This document shows positions 9,193-19,171 of a stretch of DNA of 64,000 bases, piece after piece; the stretch's first letter is position 1, and every line of letters begins with the position of its first letter. The stretch comes from DATELY01 sp035276085. GTDB taxonomy: Bacteria; Pseudomonadota; Gammaproteobacteria; Steroidobacterales; Steroidobacteraceae. The position numbers and the translations under genes are program-made. A model generated the notes under the pieces. It saw only the letters and a list, made by a program, of their open reading frames with translations, had not been told where the DNA came from and did no database searches. The stretch covers positions 1-64,000 of the forward strand of contig DATELY010000262.1 in assembly GCA_035276085.1 (NCBI GenBank). Reading direction: 5' to 3'.

Positions 9193-9976
9193 TTCGCCCG
9201 CTGCGATGACCCCGTTGCTCGGGATGCCGAACTTCAGAGATTTCGGCGGGCATCCCACCGCCGACGGGCGGTCCGTCCGGTACGGCCGCTTGTACCGCTC
9301 ACAGTCTCTGCACTTCGCGACCGAGGAAGATCTCGAGCAGCTCGCCCGGATGGACATCAAGCTCGTGTGCGACCTGCGCAGCAGGCGCGAGCGCAGGCGC
9401 CATCCGGGGCGCTGGCACACGAGCACCGATCCCGTGCGCTTGCATCTCGACATCAGCACCGATGCACGCGCCGGCAATACCGAGTTCGCGGCCGTGGTGC
9501 AGGCTTCACCGGATTACGCGGGCGTTTACCGCGGCATGATGCTCAACTACCGCAACTTTCCCAGGTCTTTTGCGCCCGTGTTGCGCGAGCTGTTCAGCCA
9601 CCTGGCGGACGAAAAGCACCTGCCAGCGGTCATTCATTGCCATGCGGGAAAGGACCGCACGGGCTTCGTTTGCGCCGTGGTGCTCGCGGCCCTCGGCGTG
9701 GATCGCGAGCACGTGCTCGCCGACTATCTGCTCACCGAGCAGCGGATGGATCGGGTCCAGATCTCCGCAGGCCTGGCCGAAGTCTTTTCGCATTTCATCG
9801 GTGTGCACTTGGCGCCCGAAGCGCTGCGGCCGGCGGTCGAGGTCCATGAGGAATACTTGAAAAGCTCCCTCGAACAGATCGATGCCGCGCACGGCGGCAT
9901 GGACGCCTATCTGGAGCAGGTGGGCGGGCTCACGCCGGCCAAACGCGACCAGCTCAAGGCTTTGCTGCTCGAATAA
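9176..9976 (+). CDS. Tyrosine-phosphatase-family protein (Y_phosphatase3 type)
   Basis: A 266-residue protein with the P-loop phosphatase signature HCHAGKDRTGF, where Cys is the nucleophile and Arg the phosphate binder. An N-terminal NFRDFGGHPTADGR stretch is typical of the bacterial LipA/Y_phosphatase3 family, whose members hydrolyse phosphotyrosine or phosphoinositides. The gene starts at ATG 9176 (or ATG 9182) inside the end of the F420 fusion gene, so it is translationally coupled to F420 synthesis. No signal peptide is seen, so it should be cytoplasmic. A role in removing a phosphate from an F420 precursor is conceivable but purely inferred. Confidence 0.85.
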   Translation: MSMSLDSPAAMTPLLGMPNFRDFGGHPTADGRSVRYGRLYRSQSLHFATEEDLEQLARMDIKLVCDLRSRRERRRHPGRWHTSTDPVRLHLDISTDARAGNTEFAAVVQASPDYAGVYRGMMLNYRNFPRSFAPVLRELFSHLADEKHLPAVIHCHAGKDRTGFVCAVVLAALGVDREHVLADYLLTEQRMDRVQISAGLAEVFSHFIGVHLAPEALRPAVEVHEEYLKSSLEQIDAAHGGMDAYLEQVGGLTPAKRDQLKALLLE

Positions 9977-10106
9977 CGCGGCCCAACGCTGGATCGCGAG
10001 GACGTGCGGCCGCCCGAGCCTTCCGCAAAAGCTATGGACAGCGTGCAGCGGCCGTCGATAATCGCCGGCCTGATTCACTTTCCCCTCTCAATCGAGGCTT
10101 CCCCTG

Positions 10107-10841
10107 GTGCAATCGAAAGTCTACAAAGACGCGGCCAGCGCGTTGGCTGGCGTCCTCTTCGACGGCATGACCGTCATGTCCGGCGGCTTCGGCCTGTGCG
10201 GCATTCCAGAGAATCTCATCACGGCGTTGCGCGATTCGAACGTCAAGCACCTGACCGTCATCGGCAACAACGTGGGTTGCGACAACCACGGCATGTGGAT
10301 CGTGCTCGCGAACCAGCAGATCAAGAAAGTCGTCGCCTCGTACGTCGGCGAGAACAAGCTGCTCGAGCAGCTCTACATGAACGGCGGCATCGAGATCGAG
10401 TTCAATCCGCAAGGCACGCTGGCCGAGCGCATCCGTGCAGGCGGCGCCGGCATACCGGCCTTCTTCACGCCGACCGGCTACGGCACGGTCATCGCCGAAG
10501 GCAAGGAAACGCGCGAGTTCAACGGCAAGCACTACGTGATGGAAACCGGGCTCACCGCCGATGTGTCGCTCGTGAAGGCGTGGAAGGGCGACACCGAGGG
10601 CAACCTCATCTATCGGCGCACGGCGCGCAACTTCAATCCGATGATGGCGACCGCCGGCAAAGTGGTCGTGGCGGAGGTCGAGGAGATCGTCGAACCCGGA
10701 CAGCTGCCGCCCGACGGCGTCCATACGCCCGGCATCTTCGTGAATCGCATTTTCAAAGGCACGAATTACGTCAAGCACATCGAACGGCTCACCACGCGCC
10801 CACGCCCAGGCTCGGGTGCCGCTGCAGGAGTGGAAGTCTAA
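10107..10841 (+). CDS. scoA: 3-oxoacid CoA-transferase subunit A
   Basis: A 244-residue alpha subunit of succinyl-CoA:3-ketoacid CoA-transferase. MSGGFGLCGIPENLI near the start and TPTGYGTVIAEGKE in the middle are diagnostic. With subunit B it moves CoA from succinyl-CoA to acetoacetate, allowing ketone bodies and acetoacetate from lipid or leucine breakdown to be used. The start is GTG at 10107; no earlier start fits the homology. Its TAA overlaps the ATG of scoB by one base, so the two subunits are made in equal amounts. Confidence 0.93.
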   Translation: MQSKVYKDAASALAGVLFDGMTVMSGGFGLCGIPENLITALRDSNVKHLTVIGNNVGCDNHGMWIVLANQQIKKVVASYVGENKLLEQLYMNGGIEIEFNPQGTLAERIRAGGAGIPAFFTPTGYGTVIAEGKETREFNGKHYVMETGLTADVSLVKAWKGDTEGNLIYRRTARNFNPMMATAGKVVVAEVEEIVEPGQLPPDGVHTPGIFVNRIFKGTNYVKHIERLTTRPRPGSGAAAGVEV

Positions 10842-11485
10842 TGCCCTGGTCCAGAGACGAAATGGCGGCGCGTGCTGCCAAAGAATTGCGCGATGGTTAC
10901 TACGTAAATCTCGGCATCGGCATCCCGACGCTGGTCGCGAACCTGATCCCCGCAGGCATGAAGGTCACGCTCCATAGCGAGAATGGGATGCTGGGCATGG
11001 GTCCGTTCCCGTACGAAGGCGAAGCCGACCCCGACCTGATCAACGCGGGGAAGCAGACCATCACCGAACTGCCACAGACGAGCTATTTTTCCTCGGCCGA
11101 CAGCTTCGGCATGGTCCGCGGCGGTCACATCGCCCTTTCCATCCTCGGCGGCATGCAGGTGTCCGAGAACGGCGATCTCGCCAACTGGATGGTGCCCGGC
11201 AAGATGGTGAAGGGCATGGGCGGCGCGATGGATCTGGTCGCGGGCGTGCCGCGGGTGGTGGTCGTGATGGAGCACACCGAGAAATCCGGTGCACCCAAGT
11301 TCAAGCACCGCTGCAACCTGCCGCTCACCGGCAAGAACGTGGTGGACCTGCTCATTACCGAGCTCGCCGTGTTCGAAATCGACCGCAACGGCACCGGGGC
11401 GGTCCTTATCGAGCGGGCGCCGGGTGTATCCCTCGAAGACATCCGTTCCCGCACGGAGGCGACATTTACCGACCGTAGCTCTTGA
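10841..11485 (+). CDS. scoB: 3-oxoacid CoA-transferase subunit B
   Basis: A 214-residue beta subunit. NLGIGIPTLVANLIP and SENGMLGMGPFPYEG are the family signatures; the Glu of SENG is the residue that forms the enzyme-CoA thioester. The C-terminal half contains the usual GGMQVSENGDLANWMVPG and TGKNVVDLLITELAVF blocks. The length is normal. Start ATG 10841 overlaps the scoA stop. No terminator is visible before the next gene, but that gene has its own promoter. Confidence 0.93.
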   Translation: MPWSRDEMAARAAKELRDGYYVNLGIGIPTLVANLIPAGMKVTLHSENGMLGMGPFPYEGEADPDLINAGKQTITELPQTSYFSSADSFGMVRGGHIALSILGGMQVSENGDLANWMVPGKMVKGMGGAMDLVAGVPRVVVVMEHTEKSGAPKFKHRCNLPLTGKNVVDLLITELAVFEIDRNGTGAVLIERAPGVSLEDIRSRTEATFTDRSS

Positions 11486-11549
11486 TCTGGGGCTCTTGGC
11501 CCAGTCCTGTTGCAAATCTGCATAGTGGCCTGAGTGTTGATTTGAAAGC

Positions 11550-11589
11550 GTTTTTGTCACAAAAACGGCACATATGTTGTAGTGACAAC
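11550..11589. promoter_or_regulatory. Clustered inverted repeats upstream of the outer-membrane protein gene (possible operator)
   Basis: Two nested dyads lie here: an 8-bp perfect repeat GTTTTTGT/ACAAAAAC around one base (11550-11566), and GTTGT/ACAAC (11576-11589). The halves TTGTCAC (11554-11560) and GTGACAA (11582-11588) also form a larger inverted pair 21 bp apart, the downstream half covering the proposed -35 element. This spacing suits a dimeric repressor, possibly looping (inference). Confidence 0.4.
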
Positions 11590-11610
11590 ACAGCATGAGT
11601 TGAGCATAAT
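11582..11610 (+). promoter_or_regulatory. Sigma-70-type promoter for the outer-membrane protein gene
   Basis: A -35 element GTGACA (11582-11587), 17 bp, and a -10 element CATAAT (11605-11610) put the transcript start near 11617. The leader would begin with a small hairpin (CCCGC/GCGGG, 11617-11631) and carries an AGGAG at 11647-11651, seven bases before the ATG at 11659. Confidence 0.5.
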
Positions 11611-11658
11611 GCGCCGCCCGCGAAATGCGGGTTACAAGACGAACTCAGGAGATCACTC

Positions 11659-12189
11659 ATGCGGAAGGACATTCTTGCGGCAGTTCTGGCGCTGTCGGCC
11701 TTCGGTGCTGGCGTGCAGACAGCCTCAGCGGAAGGTTTTTATGCCGGTGCCGGTATCGGCCAGAGCACTGCGAAGATCAACGGCGGTTTCAAGGACGACG
11801 ACATCGGCTTCAAGATTTTTGGTGGCTACGGCTTCAACCAGAATCTCGCGGTGGAGATCGAGTACCTCGACGGCGGTACCGCCAAGGACGAGGGCTTCGA
11901 CTTAGAGACGACTGGATTCGGCGTATCCGCTTTGGGATCACTTCCGCTGAGCGACGCGTTCTCGTTGTTTGCGCGTCTCGGTTACGGATCGTGGGAAGCG
12001 AAACTCAAGGACGACTTCGGTAACTCTGCGAAGGATGACGACGAAGAGCTGTTCTACGGTCTGGGCGCGGGCTTCAACGTCACCCCGCAGTTCCAGGTGC
12101 GATTGGAATGGGAAGGCGTCGACGTGTCTGGCGGCTCTTTCAACACCATCGGCGTGAACGGCGTGTTCAAGTTCGGCAGCCTGAACTAA
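11659..12189 (+). CDS. Small outer-membrane beta-barrel protein (OmpA-like barrel)
   Basis: A 176-residue exported protein. Residues 1-24 are a signal peptide (MRKDILAAVLALSAFGAG, cleavage after TASA), followed by FYAGAGIGQSTAKING and alternating strands such as GFKIFGGYGFNQNLAVEIEY, ending in VNGVFKFGSLN. This pattern is that of eight-stranded outer-membrane barrels (porin_4/OmpA-like barrel). Acidic loops (GFKDDDIG, AKDDDEE) would face outward. The exact role is unknown; relatives act as structural or adhesion proteins. It has its own promoter, a strong ribosome-binding site and a terminator, so it is a single-gene unit, probably well expressed. Confidence 0.8.
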   Translation: MRKDILAAVLALSAFGAGVQTASAEGFYAGAGIGQSTAKINGGFKDDDIGFKIFGGYGFNQNLAVEIEYLDGGTAKDEGFDLETTGFGVSALGSLPLSDAFSLFARLGYGSWEAKLKDDFGNSAKDDDEELFYGLGAGFNVTPQFQVRLEWEGVDVSGGSFNTIGVNGVFKFGSLN

Positions 12190-12216
12190 CCATCGCCGTC
12201 AATCTCGACGGAAGGG

Positions 12217-12246
12217 AAGGCCCGGGATGCCGGGCCTTCTTTTTTT
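12217..12246 (+). terminator. Rho-independent terminator after the outer-membrane protein gene
   Basis: A 9-bp perfect stem AAGGCCCGG/CCGGGCCTT with a GATG loop is followed by CTTTTTTT. It starts 28 bp after the stop codon. Confidence 0.9.
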
Positions 12247-12313
12247 GTGGAAACCCACCGCCCCATCGAGCGTCCCGCATTCATCGTCCCGGAACGTACA
12301 CTGGCAATGCTGG

Positions 12314-12408
12314 TAAGAAAGAAGCGGTTAGCGGTTGGCGGTTAGCGGTTGGTCAGAGGCGCTGCCGCGCTTTCATCCCTTCGGGGCCGTGCGCAGCGCG
12401 ATGGAAAA
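12314..12408. repeat. Heptad-repeat intergenic element, copy 1 (partial)
   Basis: After an A-rich start come four 7-nt units, CGGTTAG, CGGTTGG, CGGTTAG, CGGTTGG (12325-12352), then TCAGAG and a CTTTCATCCCT block (12370-12380). The sequence matches the left half of the fuller element at 14315-14460 almost base for base, but the right arm is missing. It sits between two convergent genes. Confidence 0.8.
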
Positions 12409-12412
12409 CTCG

Positions 12413-13105
12413 CTAGTGCGAGACCTTGGGTGCCGCGCCGTTGGTTTGCACCAGGCGCATGATCGCACCGCGGTAGAAACCGACTTGCTGTTTCAACTGC
12501 AAGGCAAGTGGCCGCAATGCAGCCGCCGGTTGGCACCTCATCTCCGCGACCGACAGGTCGCAGTACACGCGGAAATAATCGGAGTACAGCAACTCATAGC
12601 GCGCGAGCGGCTGGGCGAACAGCGGATGCAACAGGAGTTTGCGACCGACGTAGCGAGAGCACAGGAAGCTTCCCGCGCTGCGCAGATAATTGCCGTGTTC
12701 CAGCACGACGGTGCGCGCGTAGTCGCGTTCGCCGAAGAGTTGGCGAAAGAGGAGGTGGCGCGTTTCGCCGCGAATCTCTTCATCGCGCAAATACTCGAAC
12801 AGGGCCTTGCGATGAATGAGTGCCAGCACACCGGTCAGCAGCGCGGTCGCGCGCGCTGTGTCGCGCCGCTCGTCGGCTACGCGACCCATCAACGTTGCAT
12901 GCTCCGATTCCCAGCGCCGGAAGTCCTGGGGATTGTCGAGAATTCGCGTGGCGATCAGCTCTTCGAGCGGCAAGCTGCTATGCGCAGCGCCATACAGACG
13001 ATGCTCGGAGGCTTCCATGAGCCGCGCCAATGTAATATTTCTACCTACATGGGTCCGGCTCAATCGTATCGACGTGACGGACACGTCGCTGTTTGCGGCT
13101 CCCAT
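12413..13105 (-). CDS. Hypothetical protein
   Basis: A 230-residue protein I do not recognise. It has no signal peptide or membrane segment and appears helical, with many Arg, Leu and Glu residues (for example ATALLTGVLALIHRKALFEYL and RYELLYSDYFRVYCDLS). It includes Cys in FLCSRYVGRK and VYCDLSVAEMRC. The start ATG at 13105 is the first in frame, and the frame is intact over its full length with codon use like its neighbours, so it is probably real. It is a lone gene, convergent with the outer-membrane protein gene and divergent from the PanE-like gene. Confidence 0.6.
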   Translation of the reverse strand: MGAANSDVSVTSIRLSRTHVGRNITLARLMEASEHRLYGAAHSSLPLEELIATRILDNPQDFRRWESEHATLMGRVADERRDTARATALLTGVLALIHRKALFEYLRDEEIRGETRHLLFRQLFGERDYARTVVLEHGNYLRSAGSFLCSRYVGRKLLLHPLFAQPLARYELLYSDYFRVYCDLSVAEMRCQPAAALRPLALQLKQQVGFYRGAIMRLVQTNGAAPKVSH

Positions 13106-13334
13106 GACTCCCTCCCCGATCGCTGTCTCATCGCCGGTGCAATCGATATGCCACAGCGAGTTGACAACCCGATGTACAAACAGCCTTCAATAGTTTCTTG
13201 CAGCTGCAGGAATCCCTTCAGGATGCAGCGGGCGTGCTTGGCAAGCATCGCGCCGGCGCATCTGAGACTGCGCCATTCTGAGGCTGAATGCACGCATTCC
13301 CGCCTTGTTTTCGCCCACTCACCGTACACATCTC

Positions 13335-14309
13335 ATGCACGCAGTCGAATACGCAATTGTCGGTGCCGGTGCGATCGGATCGATCATCGGTGCACATCTC
13401 GCGCGCGCGGGGCATTCCGTCGCGATGATCGTGCGCGAGCATCGCGCCGCGCAGTTGCACCGCAACGGGCTGAGGATTCGAGGTCTCAGCGACTTCGCCG
13501 TGCCCGTCACCGTCATCACCGATGCATCCGAGCTGCGCCGCGCCGAGGTGTTGCTCGTCGCGATGAAAACACCCGGAACGGAAGCAGCGCTTGCACGGCT
13601 ACGCAACACGTCCATCGACACCGCGTTCTCGATTCAAAATGGATTGTGGAAGAACGACGTACTCACCGCCTTCTTCGGTGCCGAGCGCGTACTGGGTTCA
13701 CTTGCGAATACGAGCGGCGAGCTCATGCCGGACGGCGATGTGCTGTTCACGCGCAACGTGAATCTGCTCGTCGGTGAGCTTGCCGGCGGACTCAGTGCTC
13801 GCGCGCAGCGTATTGCAACGAGCATCGACGCGTCAGGCGTACGTGCGACAGCCGTGCCCGACGTGCTCGCACGTGAGTGGACGAAGTTCATTGCGTGGGT
13901 GCCGCTCATGAGCTTGTCGGTCGCGACGCGTGCATTGACCTGGCGCTACTTGAGCGAACCTCATAGCGCAGCGGTCATCGTGAATCTCGCGCGCGAAGTC
14001 GCGCAGCTGGCGCGCGCGCACGGCATCGAACCCGTCGACGATCAATCGCTACTACCGCAAGCGGCGATACTCAATGGCGGCATTGAGGAGGCGATCGAAG
14101 CCGTGCTTGCAGTCGGACATCAGTATCGCGTCAGCGCGCCCGACCATCGCATGTCATCGCTCCAGGATCTGCTCGCCGGGCGACCGCTGGAAGTGGAAGA
14201 GACGTTGGGCCATGCCGCTCGGCTGGCTACGAAACTCGGCATTCCAACGCCGTTGCTGGAGAGCTTCTATCACCTGGTCGCGGCGATCGATCGATGCCGG
14301 GAGGGCTAG
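13335..14309 (+). CDS. Ketopantoate reductase-like oxidoreductase (PanE/ApbA family)
   Basis: A 324-residue protein from the ATG at 13335; a longer TTG frame exists but the Rossmann motif YAIVGAGAIGSIIGAHLA should sit at the N-terminus. The N-terminal domain binds NADPH. The C-terminal helical domain carries the family Lys (LAREWTKFIAWVP) and the Ser/Glu region SSLQDLLAGRPLEVEE typical of ketopantoate reductases. True PanE reduces ketopantoate to pantoate. A panB gene lies 33 kb away in this window and no other pan gene is near, so this may be PanE or one of its many paralogues acting on other 2-keto acids. Confidence 0.8.
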   Translation: MHAVEYAIVGAGAIGSIIGAHLARAGHSVAMIVREHRAAQLHRNGLRIRGLSDFAVPVTVITDASELRRAEVLLVAMKTPGTEAALARLRNTSIDTAFSIQNGLWKNDVLTAFFGAERVLGSLANTSGELMPDGDVLFTRNVNLLVGELAGGLSARAQRIATSIDASGVRATAVPDVLAREWTKFIAWVPLMSLSVATRALTWRYLSEPHSAAVIVNLAREVAQLARAHGIEPVDDQSLLPQAAILNGGIEEAIEAVLAVGHQYRVSAPDHRMSSLQDLLAGRPLEVEETLGHAARLATKLGIPTPLLESFYHLVAAIDRCREG

Positions 14310-14314
14310 TATGA

Positions 14315-14460
14315 AAAAAGCGGTTAGCGGTTGGCGGTTAGCGGTTGGTCAGAGCGCTACCGCGCTTTCATCCCTTTGGCGCTGTGCGCAGCACGACCCC
14401 ACAGGGATGAAAGGTTCCTCTCTGGCCGTAGCCTGTAGCCCGTGGCCCGTAGCCCTTTCT
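14315..14460. repeat. Heptad-repeat intergenic element, copy 2 (complete inverted form)
   Basis: The left arm (14321-14354) has CGGTTAG, CGGTTGG, CGGTTAG, CGGTTGG, TCAGAG. The right arm (14420-14456) reads CTCTGGCCG, TAGCCTG, TAGCCCG, TGGCCCG, TAGCCC, again 7-nt units in inverted sense. Inside lies a perfect 11-bp inverted pair CTTTCATCCCT/AGGGATGAAAG (14365-14375, 14403-14413). It fills the gap between two convergent genes and could act as a bidirectional terminator. Confidence 0.85.
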
Positions 14461-14467
14461 TACTGGA

Positions 14468-16836
<2,369 letters not shown>

Positions 16837-16840
<4 letters not shown>

Positions 16841-18138
16841 GGCTCCGTTCCTTGTTGCTGCGGATCGAAGTAGTACGCCACCCGCTTGCGCGGATTCAGG
16901 TATTGGTAGATCTCACGCGGCAGGTGCGAAGGCCGCAAGCTCTTCGTGATCTTCAGCTCGGGTTCCTGCTCCAGGCAGATGATCGCGCCGTCTTCTTTGG
17001 ATACTTCCGGATCGTAGACGAGCACGTTCGGACGCATGGGCTGCGTGGAGCTGCTCGCCAACACCAGACACACCATGTCGTTCGACAACTGCACGATGCT
17101 GCCCGGCGGGTAGACGCCCAGACAGCGAATGAACATCTGCAACTGCATCTCGTCGAGCTTGGTGCGCATCGAGGCGAACATGCGCGACAGGGATTCCGAC
17201 GGCGTGAGCGCGTGCGCCAGATTGCGCGGGTTGCACAGGTTGTCGTACGTGTTGGCGATACTCACGACACGCACGAAGGAGGACAGCGCATCGCCGGAGA
17301 GCTTCGCCGGATAGCCGCTGCCGTCGAGATACTCGTGGTGCTGCGCGATCATGGCCTGACCCGCTTCGCTCAATCCCATCGTGCGCGCGAGCGCCAGACC
17401 GTGAGCACAGTGCTGTTCCAGCAACACGTTCTCCGTAGAAGTGAACGGCTCCTGCTTCGTGAGCAGGTTTCGCGGCACCTTGCTCTTGCCGATATCGTGG
17501 AACAGTGCACCGAGTCCGACTTCACGCAGCGCGGCCGAATCGAATCCCAGAGCCCGGCCCAGAATGAGGGACAGCACCGTGACGTTGAGCGGATGGAAAT
17601 AGGCGTCTTCGCCCATCTTCTCGCTCATCGCGTGCAGCATCACGTCGGTCTTGCCGAACACCGTGTCGACGATTTCGTTCACGAGCTTCGTGCCTTCGCG
17701 ATGGGCTTCGACCGGATGCGTGGCCAGGTTGCGGGTGATCGAGCGCATGGAATCGGCGGCGCGCCGGAACTGCTGCTCGACCGCACCGATCTGTTGCTTG
17801 ATGCGTTCCAGATGCGCCGTGCGTGACCTCTTGGCGGCCATGGCTTCCTGGTCGGCGGCGTCCTGATTCGGATCGCTTTGCGCAGGCGCTTCGGACTGCC
17901 TTGCGGATTCGGAAACGGTAACTGCCGCAACCGATTCCGCAGGTGCCGGGCACACGCTCTTGTCAGGCTCGTAGCGAATCCGCGCCAGACCGAGCTTGCG
18001 AATGGTTTCGATCTGCCGGTCGGTCTTGATCAGGAAGCTGCTGAACGTGAACGGATGATCCATCCAGCCCAGATCGAGATGGACGTACAAACCGAGACAC
18101 AACTGTTCCGGTCGGACATAGTGCTGATCGACATGCAT
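16837..18138 (-). CDS. HD-GYP domain c-di-GMP phosphodiesterase with DUF3391
   Basis: A 433-residue protein from ATG 18138. The N-terminal 100 residues (YVRPEQLCLGLYVHLDLGW, HPFTFSSFLI) match DUF3391, which precedes HD-GYP in many proteobacterial proteins. A charged linker with a possible coiled coil follows. The HD-GYP domain shows LFHDIGKSKVP near residue 216 and HHEYLDGSGYP near 270, so both the metal site and the GYP signature are intact. It should hydrolyse c-di-GMP to pGpG or GMP. It is the first gene of a two-gene operon with the hybrid kinase. Confidence 0.93.
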
Positions 18139-18445
18139 CGACGCCCGCCCTCCATTCGGTTCGAGCCCAGACTGGCCTTTGCGCCGAGCCCCAGCGATTG
18201 ATCGCGGCGCAGGACGCTGCGCCACACGGTGAAACCACTTGCTTGAGGGGTATATCGGCTGCAGATGTCAAACCCTTAACCCCTGCGGGAAAACCCGCAG
18301 TGCCGCAGCCGGTGCCGGCTGAAATACCTCCCGGAGCGATCGCGTCGTTCAATGAGCCACTCGTGGCTGCGCGGATTGCGGGTATCGGCGCTGGCTGGCA
18401 ACGGTGCAGTAAGATCGTGTCGTCCGCCACTTCGCTGGATGAGTC

Positions 18446-19153
18446 ATGGTCAACGCGAAATCGGCCGCAGCTCATACCTGCGGCGTTTGCAGACGCGGCG
18501 CGCCGCTGCGCGACCTCGTTCCTGGCACCTCGCTGCGCGACGGCATCGTGCAGCTCATCCAGCACGACCATCCGGATTGGACGGTGCAGCAGTTCATTTG
18601 CCATGCCGATCTGAACACGTATCGAAGTCGCTATGTGCATTCGTTGCTGGAGACAGAGAAGGGCGAGCTCACGACGCTGGAAAAGGAAGTGCTCGCGAGC
18701 CTGCATGACCAGGAGCTGCTTGCCCGGGACGTCGATGCGGAGGCCGAACGACAGTGGTCGTGGGGCGAGCGCCTGGCCGATCACATCGCAAGCTTCGGCG
18801 GCAGCTGGCCGTTCCTGATCTGCTTCGGTGCGTTCCTGCTGCTGTGGATCGGCATGAACTCCCTGGTGTTGTACTGGCGGCCCTTCGATCCCTATCCGTT
18901 CATCCTGCTGAATCTGTTGCTGTCGTGTCTGGCAGCGGTGCAAGCACCCGTCATCATGATGAGTCAGAACCGGCAGGAGGCGAAGGATCGGCTACGCGCC
19001 GTGCACGACTATCAGGTGAACCTCAAGGCGGAGCTGGAAATCCGCCATCTGCACGAAAAAATGGATCACTTGTTGTCCCACCAGTGGGAGCGGCTGGTCG
19101 CGATCCAGGAAGTGCAACTCGAATTGCTGGCAGAGCTCGGGCGCAAGCGTTAG
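18446..19153 (+). CDS. DUF1003 membrane protein
   Basis: A 235-residue protein. It begins with a small CxxC region (CGVCRRG). The middle has two membrane segments, about 120-142 (WPFLICFGAFLLLWIGMNSL) and 150-172 (YPFILLNLLLSCLAAVQAPV), followed by MMSQNRQEAKDRLRA and an amphipathic C-terminal helix (LKAELEIRHLHEKMDHLL). This order and the MSQNRQ motif are those of the DUF1003 family, whose function is unknown. ATG 18446 is used; the 220 bp upstream, shared with the HD-GYP gene, hold the divergent promoters. Confidence 0.88.
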   Translation: MVNAKSAAAHTCGVCRRGAPLRDLVPGTSLRDGIVQLIQHDHPDWTVQQFICHADLNTYRSRYVHSLLETEKGELTTLEKEVLASLHDQELLARDVDAEAERQWSWGERLADHIASFGGSWPFLICFGAFLLLWIGMNSLVLYWRPFDPYPFILLNLLLSCLAAVQAPVIMMSQNRQEAKDRLRAVHDYQVNLKAELEIRHLHEKMDHLLSHQWERLVAIQEVQLELLAELGRKR

Positions 19154-19171
19154 CAGGCCGACGCCGACACG

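Noticed and set aside
10004..10800. A plus-strand frame extending scoB upstream by about 280 residues.
   Set aside because: The extension is out of frame with scoA, which is clearly coding there; scoB begins at ATG 10841.
12335..13777. A 480-residue plus-strand frame across the hypothetical gene and the reductase.
   Set aside because: It crosses two better-supported genes and a repeat element; composition is that of a shadow frame.
12314..14460. The 7-nt repeats as a CRISPR array or transposon ends.
   Set aside because: No regular repeat-spacer pattern, no cas genes and no transposase; units are 7 nt and inverted.
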